Source: Chitinophagaceae bacterium
GTDB lineage: Bacteria; Bacteroidota; Bacteroidia; Chitinophagales; Chitinophagaceae
Assembly (NCBI GenBank): GCA_016786885.1
Contig: JAEUVO010000031.1
Span: forward strand, 62,001-126,000
Direction of reading: 5' to 3'
Length of the DNA stretch: 64,000 nucleotides
The notes beneath the pieces are model-generated. The model did no database searches, had not been told where the DNA came from, and saw nothing but the letters and a program-made list of their open reading frames with translations. Both the position numbers and the translations under genes were made by a program. Of this stretch, positions 18,713 to 27,706 are shown piece by piece; position 1 is the stretch's first letter; each line of letters begins with the position of its first letter.

Positions 18713-20404
18713 TTATTGCACCTTTTTTAAAGAGATATAGAGGTTCTTATTGTAATCATTTATTTCATAATTCAATGGCAATTCGGTCTCCTGCCATTCT
18801 GTTCTTGGGAAGACAGAAAATGCCTTACCAGTACCAATAGTTACAGGCATACTAAATCCATCGATACAATTTGCCCAGCGGTAAATCAATTTTCTGCCAT
18901 CCGTTTTGTATTCTAAAACCGGGATCTTTATGGTGCGCAGATATTGGTCAAATATTTTGGATAAATCTTTGCCTGATATACGGGAAAAGTATTCCTCTAC
19001 ATCTTTTGAGTCAACTGTTTTATGATAGAAATCTTTATTCAAACCTCTCATTATTCTTCGGAAAACTGTATCATCATTTATTACCTGCCGTATGGTATGC
19101 AAAAGAGCAGCTCCTTTATTATACATATCTCCGCTTCCTTCCTGGTTCACTCCGTAAGGACCTATAAGTGGAATATCATTATTAATTTTTTGCCTTATAC
19201 CCTGCAGGTATTCATCAGCTGCCTGTTTGCCATAGTGATATTCGGTAAACAGCACTTCTGAATACATTGTAAAGCCTTCATGTACCCACATATCAGCAAT
19301 ATCATTGGTGGTAATATTATTGGCAAACCATTCGTGGCCGCTTTCATGAACAATAATATAGTCCCACTTCTTTCCCCAACCACTTCCTGAAAGATCCATG
19401 CCAAGGTATCCATCAAGATAGTAATTACCATAAGCAATAGCACTCTGGTGTTCCATACCTAAATGGGAAGATTCAACTATTTTAAAGCCATCTTCGTAAA
19501 AGGGATAGGGGCCAAACCAGTATTCAAATGCTTCCAGCATTCTTTTAACATCACGGCCAAACTGTTTTTTTGACTTTTCTAAGTTGTAATCTAATACCCA
19601 ATAGTCAAGAGAGAGTGTACCTTCCTCTCCTTTATATACTTGTTGCCAGTTAACGTATTTACCGATATAAGGGACAATATTGTAATTATTAATTGGGTTC
19701 TGAACCATCCAGGAAAATACCTTTCTCTGGCCTGGTCGTTCAGTAGGAGGAGGCAGTAAAACACCATTGGCTACTGCGGTAAGCGTATCAGGGACTTCTA
19801 TTGATATTATTGCACCCTCATCCGGCTCATCACTTTGGTGGTCTTTGCAGGGATACCATACACTGGCACCCAGTCCCTGGCAGGCCACTGTCATCCATGG
19901 CCGTCCTTTTGCATCTTTGGTCCATATCCAGCCCCCATCCCATGGTGGTCTTGTGGCCTCATGCGGTTTGCCATGAAAATGGACATAGATCGACTCGTAA
20001 TCCTTCTTATTGGTCTCATTGATAGTAAATTCTTTTTCACCAAATGTTACCCAGTAGACATTACCTTCCCTTTTAAACTGAGCTTCAAATCTTAACCCAG
20101 GGCCATATAGAATTTTGTCAATGACCATTGGTTCCTGCAAATCCAGTTGCAGCACTTTGCCTTTTCCGGCTTTAAGTATATTGAATGAAATCTGGTTAGT
20201 GCCGGTGATTTCTTTTTTTACATAGTCAATACTAAGAGATAAATTATAATGAATCACATCCCACCAATCTCTTCCGGCTCCAATACTTCCTCTTAATGTA
20301 TCCAGCCGGGTAAAATTATCTTTGTTGTTCAATGGCTGTGCGCAGCTATACAATGACGGAAATAATGCAGAAATAATGATCAGCCGGAGAAATAATTTGT
20401 TCAT
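18713..20404 (-). CDS. M1-family zinc metallopeptidase lipoprotein
   Basis: An aminopeptidase-type enzyme predicted to be membrane-anchored. The signal ends SLYSC, so C21 is the lipid cysteine. The zinc-binding signature HESGH at H353-H357 is followed 18 residues later by E376 (VHEGF), giving the M1 motif HEXXH-X18-E. The N-terminal half is a beta-rich domain as in other M1 enzymes (YNLSLSIDYVKKEITGTNQI). At 563 residues it lacks the long C-terminal helical domain of ERAP/PepN, as is common in bacterial surface M1 proteins. Confidence 0.92.
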   Translation of the reverse strand: MNKLFLRLIIISALFPSLYSCAQPLNNKDNFTRLDTLRGSIGAGRDWWDVIHYNLSLSIDYVKKEITGTNQISFNILKAGKGKVLQLDLQEPMVIDKILYGPGLRFEAQFKREGNVYWVTFGEKEFTINETNKKDYESIYVHFHGKPHEATRPPWDGGWIWTKDAKGRPWMTVACQGLGASVWYPCKDHQSDEPDEGAIISIEVPDTLTAVANGVLLPPPTERPGQRKVFSWMVQNPINNYNIVPYIGKYVNWQQVYKGEEGTLSLDYWVLDYNLEKSKKQFGRDVKRMLEAFEYWFGPYPFYEDGFKIVESSHLGMEHQSAIAYGNYYLDGYLGMDLSGSGWGKKWDYIIVHESGHEWFANNITTNDIADMWVHEGFTMYSEVLFTEYHYGKQAADEYLQGIRQKINNDIPLIGPYGVNQEGSGDMYNKGAALLHTIRQVINDDTVFRRIMRGLNKDFYHKTVDSKDVEEYFSRISGKDLSKIFDQYLRTIKIPVLEYKTDGRKLIYRWANCIDGFSMPVTIGTGKAFSVFPRTEWQETELPLNYEINDYNKNLYISLKKVQ

Positions 20405-20466
20405 TCTTTTTTGTTTGAATGGTTGTTAAGGATACTTTGCTAATTTAGACTGCCTGTAGCTAACTC

Positions 20467-22101
20467 ATGAACCGTTTAACAAAATATTTTCCATTTTTTT
20501 CTATTGTACTGGTTTTATTACAATCCTGCTATAACAAGCAGGGCCACGAGGGTAATATATTCCATTATAACGAATTTTCTGGCATACCTACCTTAGATCC
20601 TGCATTTGCCAAAAGTCAGGCAACCATGTGGCCTGCGCACCAGTTGTTTAACACATTGGTCGAGATTGATGATAATCTTCATATTGTTCCTTCTATAGCC
20701 AAAAGCTGGGATATATCTCCTGATCGCACTGTTTATACTTTTCACCTGAGGACTGACGTTTTTTTTCATGATGACGCTGCATTTAAGAATGGGAAAGGCA
20801 GAAAGATGATTGCTGCAGATATTGAATACAGTCTTTACAGAATAATAGACAAACAGGTTGCCAGCCCCGGCTCATGGATATTTAACAGGAAGGTGGATTC
20901 AATACAGCCTTTCAAAGCAATTGATGATTCAACTTTCCAGGTAAAGCTTCTTCGCCCCTATAATCCTGTACTGGGCATCTTATCTATGCAGTATTGTTCC
21001 GTAGTTCCAAAAGAAGTAGTGGCTATGTATGGAGCAGAATTTCGTCGCCATCCTGTTGGTACTGGCCCATTCCGGTTTGTAGCCTGGGAAGAAGGCCAGG
21101 CTTTGGTGATGAAAAGGAATGACAACTATTTTGAGAAAGACAGCGCCGGAATCCGGTTGCCGTATCTTGATGGAATAAAAGTTACGTTTTATGATAGTAA
21201 AGCAACTGAATTTTTATTGTTCAGGCAGAAGGAACTGGAGTTTATCAATGATATCGAAGCTTCTTTTAAAGACGAGGTTCTTACTAAAAGCGGTACATTA
21301 CGGAAAAGCTGGGAAGGTAAGATTGCTTTGCATACCAGCCCATACCTGAATATTGAATATTTGGGTATTCTGGTTGATTCTGCTAACGATTTGCTTAGCA
21401 AATCACCGATGAGACATAAAGAGATAAGACAAGCGATCAACTATGGATTTGACCGGCGAAAGATGATTTTGTATCTCCGCAATTCCCTGGGGACACCAGC
21501 GGAATCCGGTTTTGTACCGATGGGATTACCATCATTCGATTCATCCATAGTAAAAGGCTATAATTACAATCCTGCCAAGGCAAAACAACTGCTGGCTTCC
21601 GCAGGATATCCCGACGGGAAAGGGTTGCCGGTAATTAAGCTGCTGACAATTGCTATTTATGCAGACATGGCCAATTTTATTGCCAAGCAATTGGAAGAAT
21701 CAGGTATACCGGTACAGGTAGAAGTAGTTCAGAAATCATTATTGCTTGATATGACCTCTAATTCCCGGGCTGCTTTTTTTCGTGGCAGTTGGATTGCTGA
21801 TTACCCCGATGCCGAAAACTATCTCTCTGTTTTTTATTCAAAAAACCCGGCCCCTCCCAATTATACAAGGTATAATAACCCGGCATTTGATAACTTTTTC
21901 GAAAGGGCTATCGCAGAGACAAATGATTCATTGCGGTACAAACTTTACCAGCAGGCAGACCAGGTAATGATGAATGATGCACCAGTGGTGCCATTGTGGT
22001 ATGATAAGGCAGTTCATCTTGTACAGCCCTATATAAAAGGATTTTTCCCCAATGCATTGAACTTGCTTGAGCTTCGCTACACCCGGCTTGAAAAAAGATA
22101 A
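20467..22101 (+). CDS. ABC transporter peptide-binding lipoprotein (SBP family 5)
   Basis: A 544-residue DppA/OppA-type solute-binding protein. The signal ends VLLQSC, with C21 lipidated. The mature protein shows the family's N-terminal FSGIPTLDPAFAKSQATMW and SIAKSWDISPDRTVYTFHLR segments, RHPVGTGPFRFVAWE, and the hinge region IRQAINYGFDRRKMI. No permease or ATPase gene is adjacent, so this is an orphan binding protein; the substrate is probably peptides but is not shown. It is convergent with the pseudogene at 22114. Confidence 0.9.
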   Translation: MNRLTKYFPFFSIVLVLLQSCYNKQGHEGNIFHYNEFSGIPTLDPAFAKSQATMWPAHQLFNTLVEIDDNLHIVPSIAKSWDISPDRTVYTFHLRTDVFFHDDAAFKNGKGRKMIAADIEYSLYRIIDKQVASPGSWIFNRKVDSIQPFKAIDDSTFQVKLLRPYNPVLGILSMQYCSVVPKEVVAMYGAEFRRHPVGTGPFRFVAWEEGQALVMKRNDNYFEKDSAGIRLPYLDGIKVTFYDSKATEFLLFRQKELEFINDIEASFKDEVLTKSGTLRKSWEGKIALHTSPYLNIEYLGILVDSANDLLSKSPMRHKEIRQAINYGFDRRKMILYLRNSLGTPAESGFVPMGLPSFDSSIVKGYNYNPAKAKQLLASAGYPDGKGLPVIKLLTIAIYADMANFIAKQLEESGIPVQVEVVQKSLLLDMTSNSRAAFFRGSWIADYPDAENYLSVFYSKNPAPPNYTRYNNPAFDNFFERAIAETNDSLRYKLYQQADQVMMNDAPVVPLWYDKAVHLVQPYIKGFFPNALNLLELRYTRLEKR

Positions 22102-22113
22102 GTCGAAAAGAAA

Positions 22114-22770
22114 TTACATGGATAATAATTTTTGTTCTGCAATTTCCATCAATTCTTTTGGTAACGGTCTTAGTTTTGATTCACTGTTCTCAATATAAGT
22201 TTGTGGTGTTAGTGCAGAGAAATTACCATTGGAGGATAAATTAACCATATGCTGCTTGCTCCACACCTGGTTTGTATCCACGAGTACAATTTTAGTCAGG
22301 AGTTTACCTGAATTGTCCTTGAGAAGTAAAAAACACTGAAAACCATAATTTGTTGTGATATTCCAATTGTTCTGGTAGCCAGTATTAGAAATAGTATTAA
22401 CATTATACTGTTGATAAGCCAGCGGGTTTCTGATTCTGGCCGCTTCTTGATTTGCATTTAACTGTGTGTTGGTGGACAAAGCAGGAAACTTTTTTACTGC
22501 TGTGTAATCAAAAATTATGGGTTCGGTAATATAAAAATCAATTGTATAAGCCGGGTTGCATTTATCTCCGCAAAGATCTTTACCTTTTAATTCTTCACAT
22601 AGAAGAGGTAGTTTTTCGATAAGTTTATGTCAAACTCTATTCCCTTTTCCCCAGTAATCGGGAAGGTTTATCCTGTATTTGTCATCGTCAATATGGTTTA
22701 AATTTCTTTGAGAGATGGAAGGCAGTGTGATAAGGTTTGCGAGGATAAGAAGTATAAATGCTTGTTTCAT
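22114..22770 (-). pseudogene. secreted unknown protein interrupted by an in-frame TGA
   Basis: From the ATG at 22770 the frame encodes a signal peptide (MKQAFILLILANLITLPSIS), then reads to a TGA at codon 47 (plus-strand bases 22630-22632). It continues in the same frame for another 171 codons to the stop at 22114, without further stops. The sequence around the stop reads GNRV-stop-HKLIEKLP, so a Trp codon changed to TGA is the simplest explanation. The downstream part has a cysteine pair (CEELKGKDLCGDKC). I recognise no family. A decayed copy of its 5' end lies at 24779-24846. A sequencing error or readthrough cannot be excluded. Confidence 0.7.
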
Positions 22771-22858
22771 AGAACCTCCTTTTTATAAAAATAGGAGGAA
22801 TTTGTGGCAGATTTTGGGACAGAGATGTTAAAAAAGCCCTGAGTCTAAAATTTTTTTT

Positions 22859-23075
22859 TAACCCGATTTGGCTTTAAAATCGTAGTTATACGGGCAGTTT
22901 TCTTATAGGATTTATACGTAACCTATTGCATAATTCCACATCACATATTACTTTTGAGTCGCAAGTAAAAAGCCGGGTACATTTCCAGATTGAGTATCGT
23001 AGTTTTTGAAAGCAATTCCAAGTTCCTCTGTTGAACCGATAATCACAACCCTGGTAAAAACTAAAAAACCGTACT
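22859..23075 (+). repeat. duplicated upstream region, copy 1
   Basis: These 217 bases align without net insertion or deletion to 24896-25112, and each copy ends at the ATG of a T9SS-protein paralogue. The promoter boxes and most of the leader are identical. This is the first copy of a tandem duplication with a 2037-base offset. Confidence 0.9.
22926..22956 (+). promoter_or_regulatory. promoter of the first T9SS paralogue
   Basis: TTG at 22926-22928 and TACTTTTG at 22949-22956 (exact TAnnTTTG) are separated by 20 bases, a good Bacteroidota promoter. Both boxes are unchanged in the duplicated copy at 24963-24993. The leader would be about 115 bases. Confidence 0.65.
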
Positions 23076-24329
23076 ATGAAACGTTTCTTTACACTCAGTG
23101 TAATGTTGTTTGTTATCGTCGCTGCTCCGAAAAAAGCAACATCTCAGGAAGCCCCCATTTATAATTTTAGCAATGCTGTTTTAGAGTCTGGAACTGCCAA
23201 TACAACCGGAGCTGTTTACAGATTTGTTAATGTTTACACTAATACAGATGCACTGGTTACAGTTGCGGGAATGTCTTCCGGTATTTCTTTAAGAAGTATT
23301 GACAGAACCGCTGATGGTTACCAGGAGGCATTTCAACCTGAGTATAGGATTTCTGGAAATACCAACGGGTATATTGACTTTACAATCGTGTTTGTTAACG
23401 CCGGAACCAGTACTGCGGTTACTCAGCCTATTGTGTCAGCTACCGGTTTGGATATTGACGGTAATATTAACGGCGGAACCAGTCTGTATGAATTTAACCG
23501 TATTGATATGGGGGGCGGTACTTATGAGTATAACACTTACAACAGCCAGATTGTAGTCTCACAAACCGGTACGGCAATCACTGGTTTGAATACTACCGGC
23601 GTTTTGTTTGGAGCATTGGTGGATACAGTGGCCAAAGAAGTTATGTTTTCAGTTACTGCAACTAGCTTGTCTACCATGACTTACAGGATAGGCTCTGATA
23701 ATCAGACAAGCAGCAACAGTACACGATATGCAAGTTTGTACTATAAGAAATTTACTTATCAGCATTTTCCTTTGGCTATATCTGACCTTATATCTTTTGA
23801 TGGGATTGCCGGAAACAACAATGTAAAGCTTAATTGGGAACTTGCAGTGGCTAACAACTATACAAAAGTTGCTTTGGAAAGAAGTAATACTTCATCCAAT
23901 TTCAGCACTATTGCAGAATATGTTTTGGATGTAACGGAAGAAGGAGATAATACATTTGACTATACTGATAATAATTTACCTGGTAATATGGTGTTTTACA
24001 GGCTGAAAGCTACAGATCAGTCTGGTAAGGTACAATACAGCAATATTTTATCATTCAGAGTAGGTTCAAACACAAATAAGGAGCTGAAAGTATACCCTTC
24101 AGTAATTAATTCTGCTACAACAGTAAGTATTAGCGTAGCTCAAAAAGCGGAAGCTGTACTACAGGTAACTGACATGTCCGGCAGAATGATTAAGCAACAA
24201 CAATTAATGCTTAATCCAGGGGTTAACAGTGTTACTGTAAATGGTTTTGAAAGATATTTAAAAGGTAATTATATCGTATCTGTAAGAACTGCTACAGATA
24301 TGTTCACACAAAAAATATTAGTTCAGTAA
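23076..24329 (+). CDS. T9SS-sorted secreted protein, paralogue 1
   Basis: A 417-residue exported protein with a signal peptide ending near ATSQEAP. The first 230 residues form a beta-rich domain of unknown type (YNFSNAVLESG, GAVYRFVNVYTNTDALVTV, YRIGSDNQTSSNSTRYASLYY). A fibronectin-like segment follows (DLISFDGIAGNNNVKLNWEL, YRLKATDQSGKVQYSN). The end is a type IX secretion sorting domain from about residue 335 (VYPSVINSATTVSISV, VTDMSGRMI, GNYIVSVRT, TQKILVQ). It is closely related in layout to the gene at 25113, and both descend from a tandem duplication. The function of the N-terminal domain is unknown. Confidence 0.85.
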   Translation: MKRFFTLSVMLFVIVAAPKKATSQEAPIYNFSNAVLESGTANTTGAVYRFVNVYTNTDALVTVAGMSSGISLRSIDRTADGYQEAFQPEYRISGNTNGYIDFTIVFVNAGTSTAVTQPIVSATGLDIDGNINGGTSLYEFNRIDMGGGTYEYNTYNSQIVVSQTGTAITGLNTTGVLFGALVDTVAKEVMFSVTATSLSTMTYRIGSDNQTSSNSTRYASLYYKKFTYQHFPLAISDLISFDGIAGNNNVKLNWELAVANNYTKVALERSNTSSNFSTIAEYVLDVTEEGDNTFDYTDNNLPGNMVFYRLKATDQSGKVQYSNILSFRVGSNTNKELKVYPSVINSATTVSISVAQKAEAVLQVTDMSGRMIKQQQLMLNPGVNSVTVNGFERYLKGNYIVSVRTATDMFTQKILVQ

Positions 24330-24359
24330 GAGTCACCATTCTTGCACTTGTGTTAATAG

Positions 24360-24384
24360 AAAGGACGGAAATAACTCCGCCCTT
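24360..24384 (+). terminator. terminator after T9SS paralogue 1
   Basis: AAAGGACGGA at 24360-24369 opposes TCCGCCCTTT at 24375-24384 with one A-C mismatch, followed by ACCTTTT. It also lies at the 3' end of the msrA remnant on the other strand. Confidence 0.55.
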
Positions 24385-24408
24385 TACCTTTTAAGATAGT
24401 AGGACTAT

Positions 24409-24710
24409 TTAGTTTTTATTCAACTTTTCTTTAAAGACTTTTCTGAATTTCTCCAGTTTAGATTGTATTACGATCTTACAATAAGGGTTCATATTGCCAT
24501 TTAGCTCATAATATTGCTGGTGATAATCTTCGGTGAGATAAAATTCTGAGAAAGGGGTTATCTCTGTTGCGATCGTTTTATCAAAAGCAGAATTTTTGTT
24601 CAATTTGGCTTTATTTTTTCAGCAATTTTCTTTTTGCTGGCAATGTGATAATAGATTCCATTTCGATATTGGGTGGCCACCATTTCCTGCCAGTTCAGGG
24701 TAAACAGCCT
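24409..24710 (-). pseudogene. truncated second copy of msrA
   Basis: Codons reading leftwards from about 24600 encode the C-terminal third of methionine sulfoxide reductase A (DYHQQYYELNGN, NPYCKIVIQSKLEKFRKVFK), nearly identical to the intact gene at 26395-27054. Upstream of that, homology to the intact gene continues at the DNA level to about 24710 but with frameshifts. The part encoding the catalytic GCFWC is missing. It is the remnant left at the junction of the tandem duplication. Confidence 0.85.
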
Positions 24711-24778
24711 CTATCTTATCAAGCCTGGATCTTCCAGGCAATATTTCCTTCACCCTAATGGAGCGGCTAGCTTATACG

Positions 24779-24846
24779 GTATTTGTAATGTGATGTAAAT
24801 TTCTTTGAGAAATGGAAAGCAGGGAGACAAGGTTTGTGAGGATTTA
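24779..24846 (-). pseudogene. 5'-end remnant of the 22114-22770 gene
   Basis: This stretch matches the region encoding the first residues of the pseudogene at 22114-22770 (plus-strand TTTCTTTGAGAAATGGAAAG against TTTCTTTGAGAGATGGAAGG). No frame is retained. Together with the msrA remnant it marks the junction between the two duplicated blocks. The bases between the two remnants (24711-24778) show nothing recognisable. Confidence 0.65.
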
Positions 24847-24895
24847 GCAGCAGATTTGTATTTATGACTGTTAAAGAGGGGGGTAAAATTATTTT

Positions 24896-25112
24896 TAACC
24901 TGTTTTAGCTTTAAAATCGTAGTTATACGGATAATTTTCATATAGGATTTATACGCTATCTATTGCATAATTCCACATCACATATTACTTTTGAGTCGCA
25001 AGTAAAATGCCGGGTACATTTTCATATAGTGTATCGTAGTTTTTGAAAGCAATTCCAAGTTCCTGTGTTGAGCCGATAATCACAACCCTGGTAAAAACTA
25101 AAAAACCGTACT
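24896..25112 (+). repeat. duplicated upstream region, copy 2
   Basis: Second copy of the 217-base region at 22859-23075, colinear at an offset of 2037 bases. The promoter boxes and the stretch just before the ATG are unchanged, while scattered substitutions occur elsewhere. Confidence 0.9.
24963..24993 (+). promoter_or_regulatory. promoter of the second T9SS paralogue
   Basis: TTG at 24963-24965 and TACTTTTG at 24986-24993 with a 20-base spacer, identical to the boxes of copy 1 at 22926-22956. Confidence 0.65.
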
Positions 25113-26360
25113 ATGAAACTATTTTCTACCCGTATTATTATACTGTGCAGCATTACTATTTTACTTCAATCTTTCGCAACTGCTCAATCAAAATATGAAT
25201 TTAAGGGGGCTACTTTAATTTCAGGTTCAGCACTAAGCATTGGGGCAGTTTATAAATTTACTACAGTAACAACTGGAGTTGATGCAACTGTAACTATCGC
25301 CGATATTACAGGAGGAATTTCAATAACCAATATTGATGGAGGAGGAGGTTTTGACAGGGCATTACAACCAGTAATATCTGTTCCGGCAATGCAAAATGGT
25401 TATATTGAATTTAAAATTGATTTTTTTGAGGCTGGCACAAATAATGTTCTCATACAATCAGAGGTTCCGATTACCCCGATTGACGTAGATGGTCAAATGT
25501 ATTCCGGTCTTCCTCTTTACGAATTTGATGAAGTTGATATGCCTAACGGGTATACCTATTTTCAATGGGCCGGAAGTGAATTAAACATGTCCCGCAACGG
25601 AACCTGGGCGAGGGGTAAGAATAAAGCGGCGGTGGATTATCCCGGAATTGATACGGCACAAAAAACGGTAATGTTTACTACTGTTAATGCAAACATCAGC
25701 TCTATCAGCGTACGGGTAGGGGCAGATAACCAATCGAATACTGGTGCATCAAGATTGCGAAGTTTATATTTTCAAAAATTTTCCTACCCTTTTGAAATAG
25801 TGTTACCCAACAGGACATTGATAAGTTTTAACGGAATATTCAAATCTAATCAGGTTGAATTGAAAGGTCTTTTATCTGCCAGTCATACTTATGATAAAAT
25901 TGTTATCGAGAAGAGTAGGGATGGCTATTATTTTGAAGAGGCAGGAGTTTTGGCAATAACAAATAGAGGATCCGGTGAATTCCCGTTCACTTTTTTAGAT
26001 AGCCATCCTTACGAAGGGGTTAATTATTTCAGGATAAAACTTGTTAATACAGTTCAAAGAATTTATGAAATAAGCAATACAATCATGATAAAAGCAGGGA
26101 ATGAGAAAAAGCAATTTACTTTTTATAATAGTATCCTGCGTCAGGCAGATCCTGCTGTTACAATACAAAGTAATGAACAGATAGAAGTACAAATGGAAGT
26201 GGCTGATATGTCCGGAAGGATGGTTTATCGTAAAAGGACTAAACTCATGAAAGGGGTAAATGTTGTTGACCTGCCATATTTTAAAGCAGGGAAGGGTTAT
26301 TTTGTACTGGTAGTTCGAACAGGAAAAGAATTTAATAGTCAGAAAATAATAGTTCAATAA
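25113..26360 (+). CDS. T9SS-sorted secreted protein, paralogue 2
   Basis: A 415-residue paralogue of the protein at 23076, with the same order: signal peptide ending near FATAQS, beta-rich unknown domain (YEFKGATLISG, GAVYKFTTVTTGVDATVTI, VRVGADNQSNTGASRLRSLY), fibronectin-like segment (RTLISFNGIFKSNQVELKGL) and T9SS sorting domain (VADMSGRMVYRK, GYFVLVVRTGKEF, SQKIIVQ). The two proteins have diverged much more than their shared upstream region, which suggests selection for change in the exported part or gene conversion of the leader. It is followed by a strong terminator and convergent msrA. Confidence 0.85.
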   Translation: MKLFSTRIIILCSITILLQSFATAQSKYEFKGATLISGSALSIGAVYKFTTVTTGVDATVTIADITGGISITNIDGGGGFDRALQPVISVPAMQNGYIEFKIDFFEAGTNNVLIQSEVPITPIDVDGQMYSGLPLYEFDEVDMPNGYTYFQWAGSELNMSRNGTWARGKNKAAVDYPGIDTAQKTVMFTTVNANISSISVRVGADNQSNTGASRLRSLYFQKFSYPFEIVLPNRTLISFNGIFKSNQVELKGLLSASHTYDKIVIEKSRDGYYFEEAGVLAITNRGSGEFPFTFLDSHPYEGVNYFRIKLVNTVQRIYEISNTIMIKAGNEKKQFTFYNSILRQADPAVTIQSNEQIEVQMEVADMSGRMVYRKRTKLMKGVNVVDLPYFKAGKGYFVLVVRTGKEFNSQKIIVQ

Positions 26361-26389
26361 AATAAAGCGGGAATTCCCCGCTTTATTTT
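26360..26389. terminator. bidirectional terminator between T9SS paralogue 2 and msrA
   Basis: AAATAAAGCGGG pairs with CCCGCTTTATTT around a short AATTC loop. A- and T-rich flanks allow use in both directions. Confidence 0.85.
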
Positions 26390-26394
26390 ATCTG

Positions 26395-27054
26395 TTAATT
26401 ATGAACTTTCAGTTTTCCCTTAAAAACTTTTCTGAATTTTTCCAACTTGGGTTGTATCACAATTTTGCAATAAGGGTTCGTATTGCCATTTAGCTCATAA
26501 TATTGCTGGTGATAATCCTCAGCGGGATAAAACAATGTAAAAGCGGTTATCTCTGTTACGATCGGTCTATCAAAAGCGCCACTTTTGTCCAGTTCGGCTT
26601 TATATTTCTCAGCGATTTCTTTTTGCTGGGCATTGTGATAAAAGATTCCACTGCGATATTGTGTACCTACATCAGCTCCCTGTCGGTTCAGGGTGGTAGG
26701 ATCATGTGTTTGCCAGAAAACTTCCAGCAGCTCATCAAAGGTTATTTTAGTTGTATCATAGGTAATCTGCAGGCATTCTGCATGCCCGGTTTCTCCGGAG
26801 CAAACTTCTTTATAGGTAGGATTTTTAATTTGCCCCCCTGTATAGCCAGAAACGGCACTGATTACTCCATCCAGTTCTTCAAAAATAGCTTCGGTACACC
26901 AAAAGCATCCGTTGGCAAAAGTTGCAATAGCGGTATTAGGCTGGGCTGTCATAGTAGTATTGTCTTTTTTTATTTTATCTGTTGGTGTGGATTTCTGAGC
27001 ACAGGAAAACAGGGTGGTAAGCCCTGTAATAACGAAAGTAAAAAGTAGTCTCAT
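26395..27054 (-). CDS. msrA: peptide methionine sulfoxide reductase A, lipoprotein form
   Basis: Reduces the S-epimer of methionine sulfoxide in proteins. The catalytic motif GCFWC is at residues 49-53, with C50 the nucleophile; the family's YTGG near residue 91 and EDYHQQYY near 183 are present. The N-terminus is a lipoprotein signal with LFSC (C18), so this copy acts in the envelope rather than the cytosol. At 219 residues it is the normal MsrA domain plus the signal and a short linker. A truncated duplicate lies at 24409-24710. Confidence 0.95.
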   Translation of the reverse strand: MRLLFTFVITGLTTLFSCAQKSTPTDKIKKDNTTMTAQPNTAIATFANGCFWCTEAIFEELDGVISAVSGYTGGQIKNPTYKEVCSGETGHAECLQITYDTTKITFDELLEVFWQTHDPTTLNRQGADVGTQYRSGIFYHNAQQKEIAEKYKAELDKSGAFDRPIVTEITAFTLFYPAEDYHQQYYELNGNTNPYCKIVIQPKLEKFRKVFKGKLKVHN

Positions 27055-27175
27055 TTTTGTCTGTTTAAAAACCTGTATAAATTTCGGATAATTAATTTTC
27101 TTTTCAACTGCTTAAATTGCATTATTACTGTAATAACAACGAAACCTACGAAGAGTTGAAACGGAAAGATTTATT

Positions 27176-27646
27176 ATGAAAGTCCTTATACTTATTTTAA
27201 CATCTTTGTTATTTCTTACCTGTCAATCAAGTAATATGAGCCAGGAACGAATCTCAACATCTGCATTTCGCCTGAAGCCGGGTGAAGATTTGAAAGAAGG
27301 GATTGAAAAAATAGTGACTGAAAAGAATATTAAAGCAGGGTGGATATCCACTTGTGTGGGCAGCCTTCTTAATTACTCTATCCGTTTTGCCAATCAGCAA
27401 GATGCAAGTAAAGGAGAAGGATATTTTGAGATTGTCAGCCTGGTTGGCACTGTAAGCACCAGTGGGTCTCATCTGCATATTAGTATTAGTGACAGCACAG
27501 GCAAAACTGTAGGCGGACATTTACTGCAAGGGTGCAAGATCTATACTACAGCTGAAATTGTACTTCTGGCAACTGACAAGTATAATTTTACAAGAGAGAA
27601 GGATGGTACCACCCCTTGGGAAGAATTGCAGGTGAAGGAGAACTAA
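27176..27646 (+). CDS. DUF296/PPC-domain lipoprotein
   Basis: A 156-residue protein. Residues 22-150 match the plants-and-prokaryotes conserved (PPC, DUF296) fold: AFRLKPGEDLKEGIEKI, AGWISTCVGSL, EIVSLVGTVS, GSHLHISISD, VGGHLLQGCKIYTTAEIVL. The histidines of the metal-like site (SHLH, GGH) are kept. Unusually it begins with a lipoprotein signal (LLFLTC, C16), placing it outside the cytoplasm, whereas the plant relatives are DNA-binding. The function is unknown. It is divergent from msrA. Confidence 0.85.
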   Translation: MKVLILILTSLLFLTCQSSNMSQERISTSAFRLKPGEDLKEGIEKIVTEKNIKAGWISTCVGSLLNYSIRFANQQDASKGEGYFEIVSLVGTVSTSGSHLHISISDSTGKTVGGHLLQGCKIYTTAEIVLLATDKYNFTREKDGTTPWEELQVKEN

Positions 27647-27660
27647 GTATTCTTAAATAA

Positions 27661-27688
27661 AAAAGCCCTCTCGAACGAGAGGGCTTTT
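27661..27688. terminator. bidirectional terminator after the PPC gene
   Basis: AAAAGCCCTCTCG pairs perfectly with CGAGAGGGCTTTT around AA. It serves the convergent PPC and metalloprotease genes. Confidence 0.9.
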
Positions 27689-27706
27689 AAGAAACTTATT
27701 CAATAA

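Noticed and set aside
24567..24758. Plus-strand frame over the msrA remnant
   Set aside because: It is antisense to the decayed msrA copy and has no other support.
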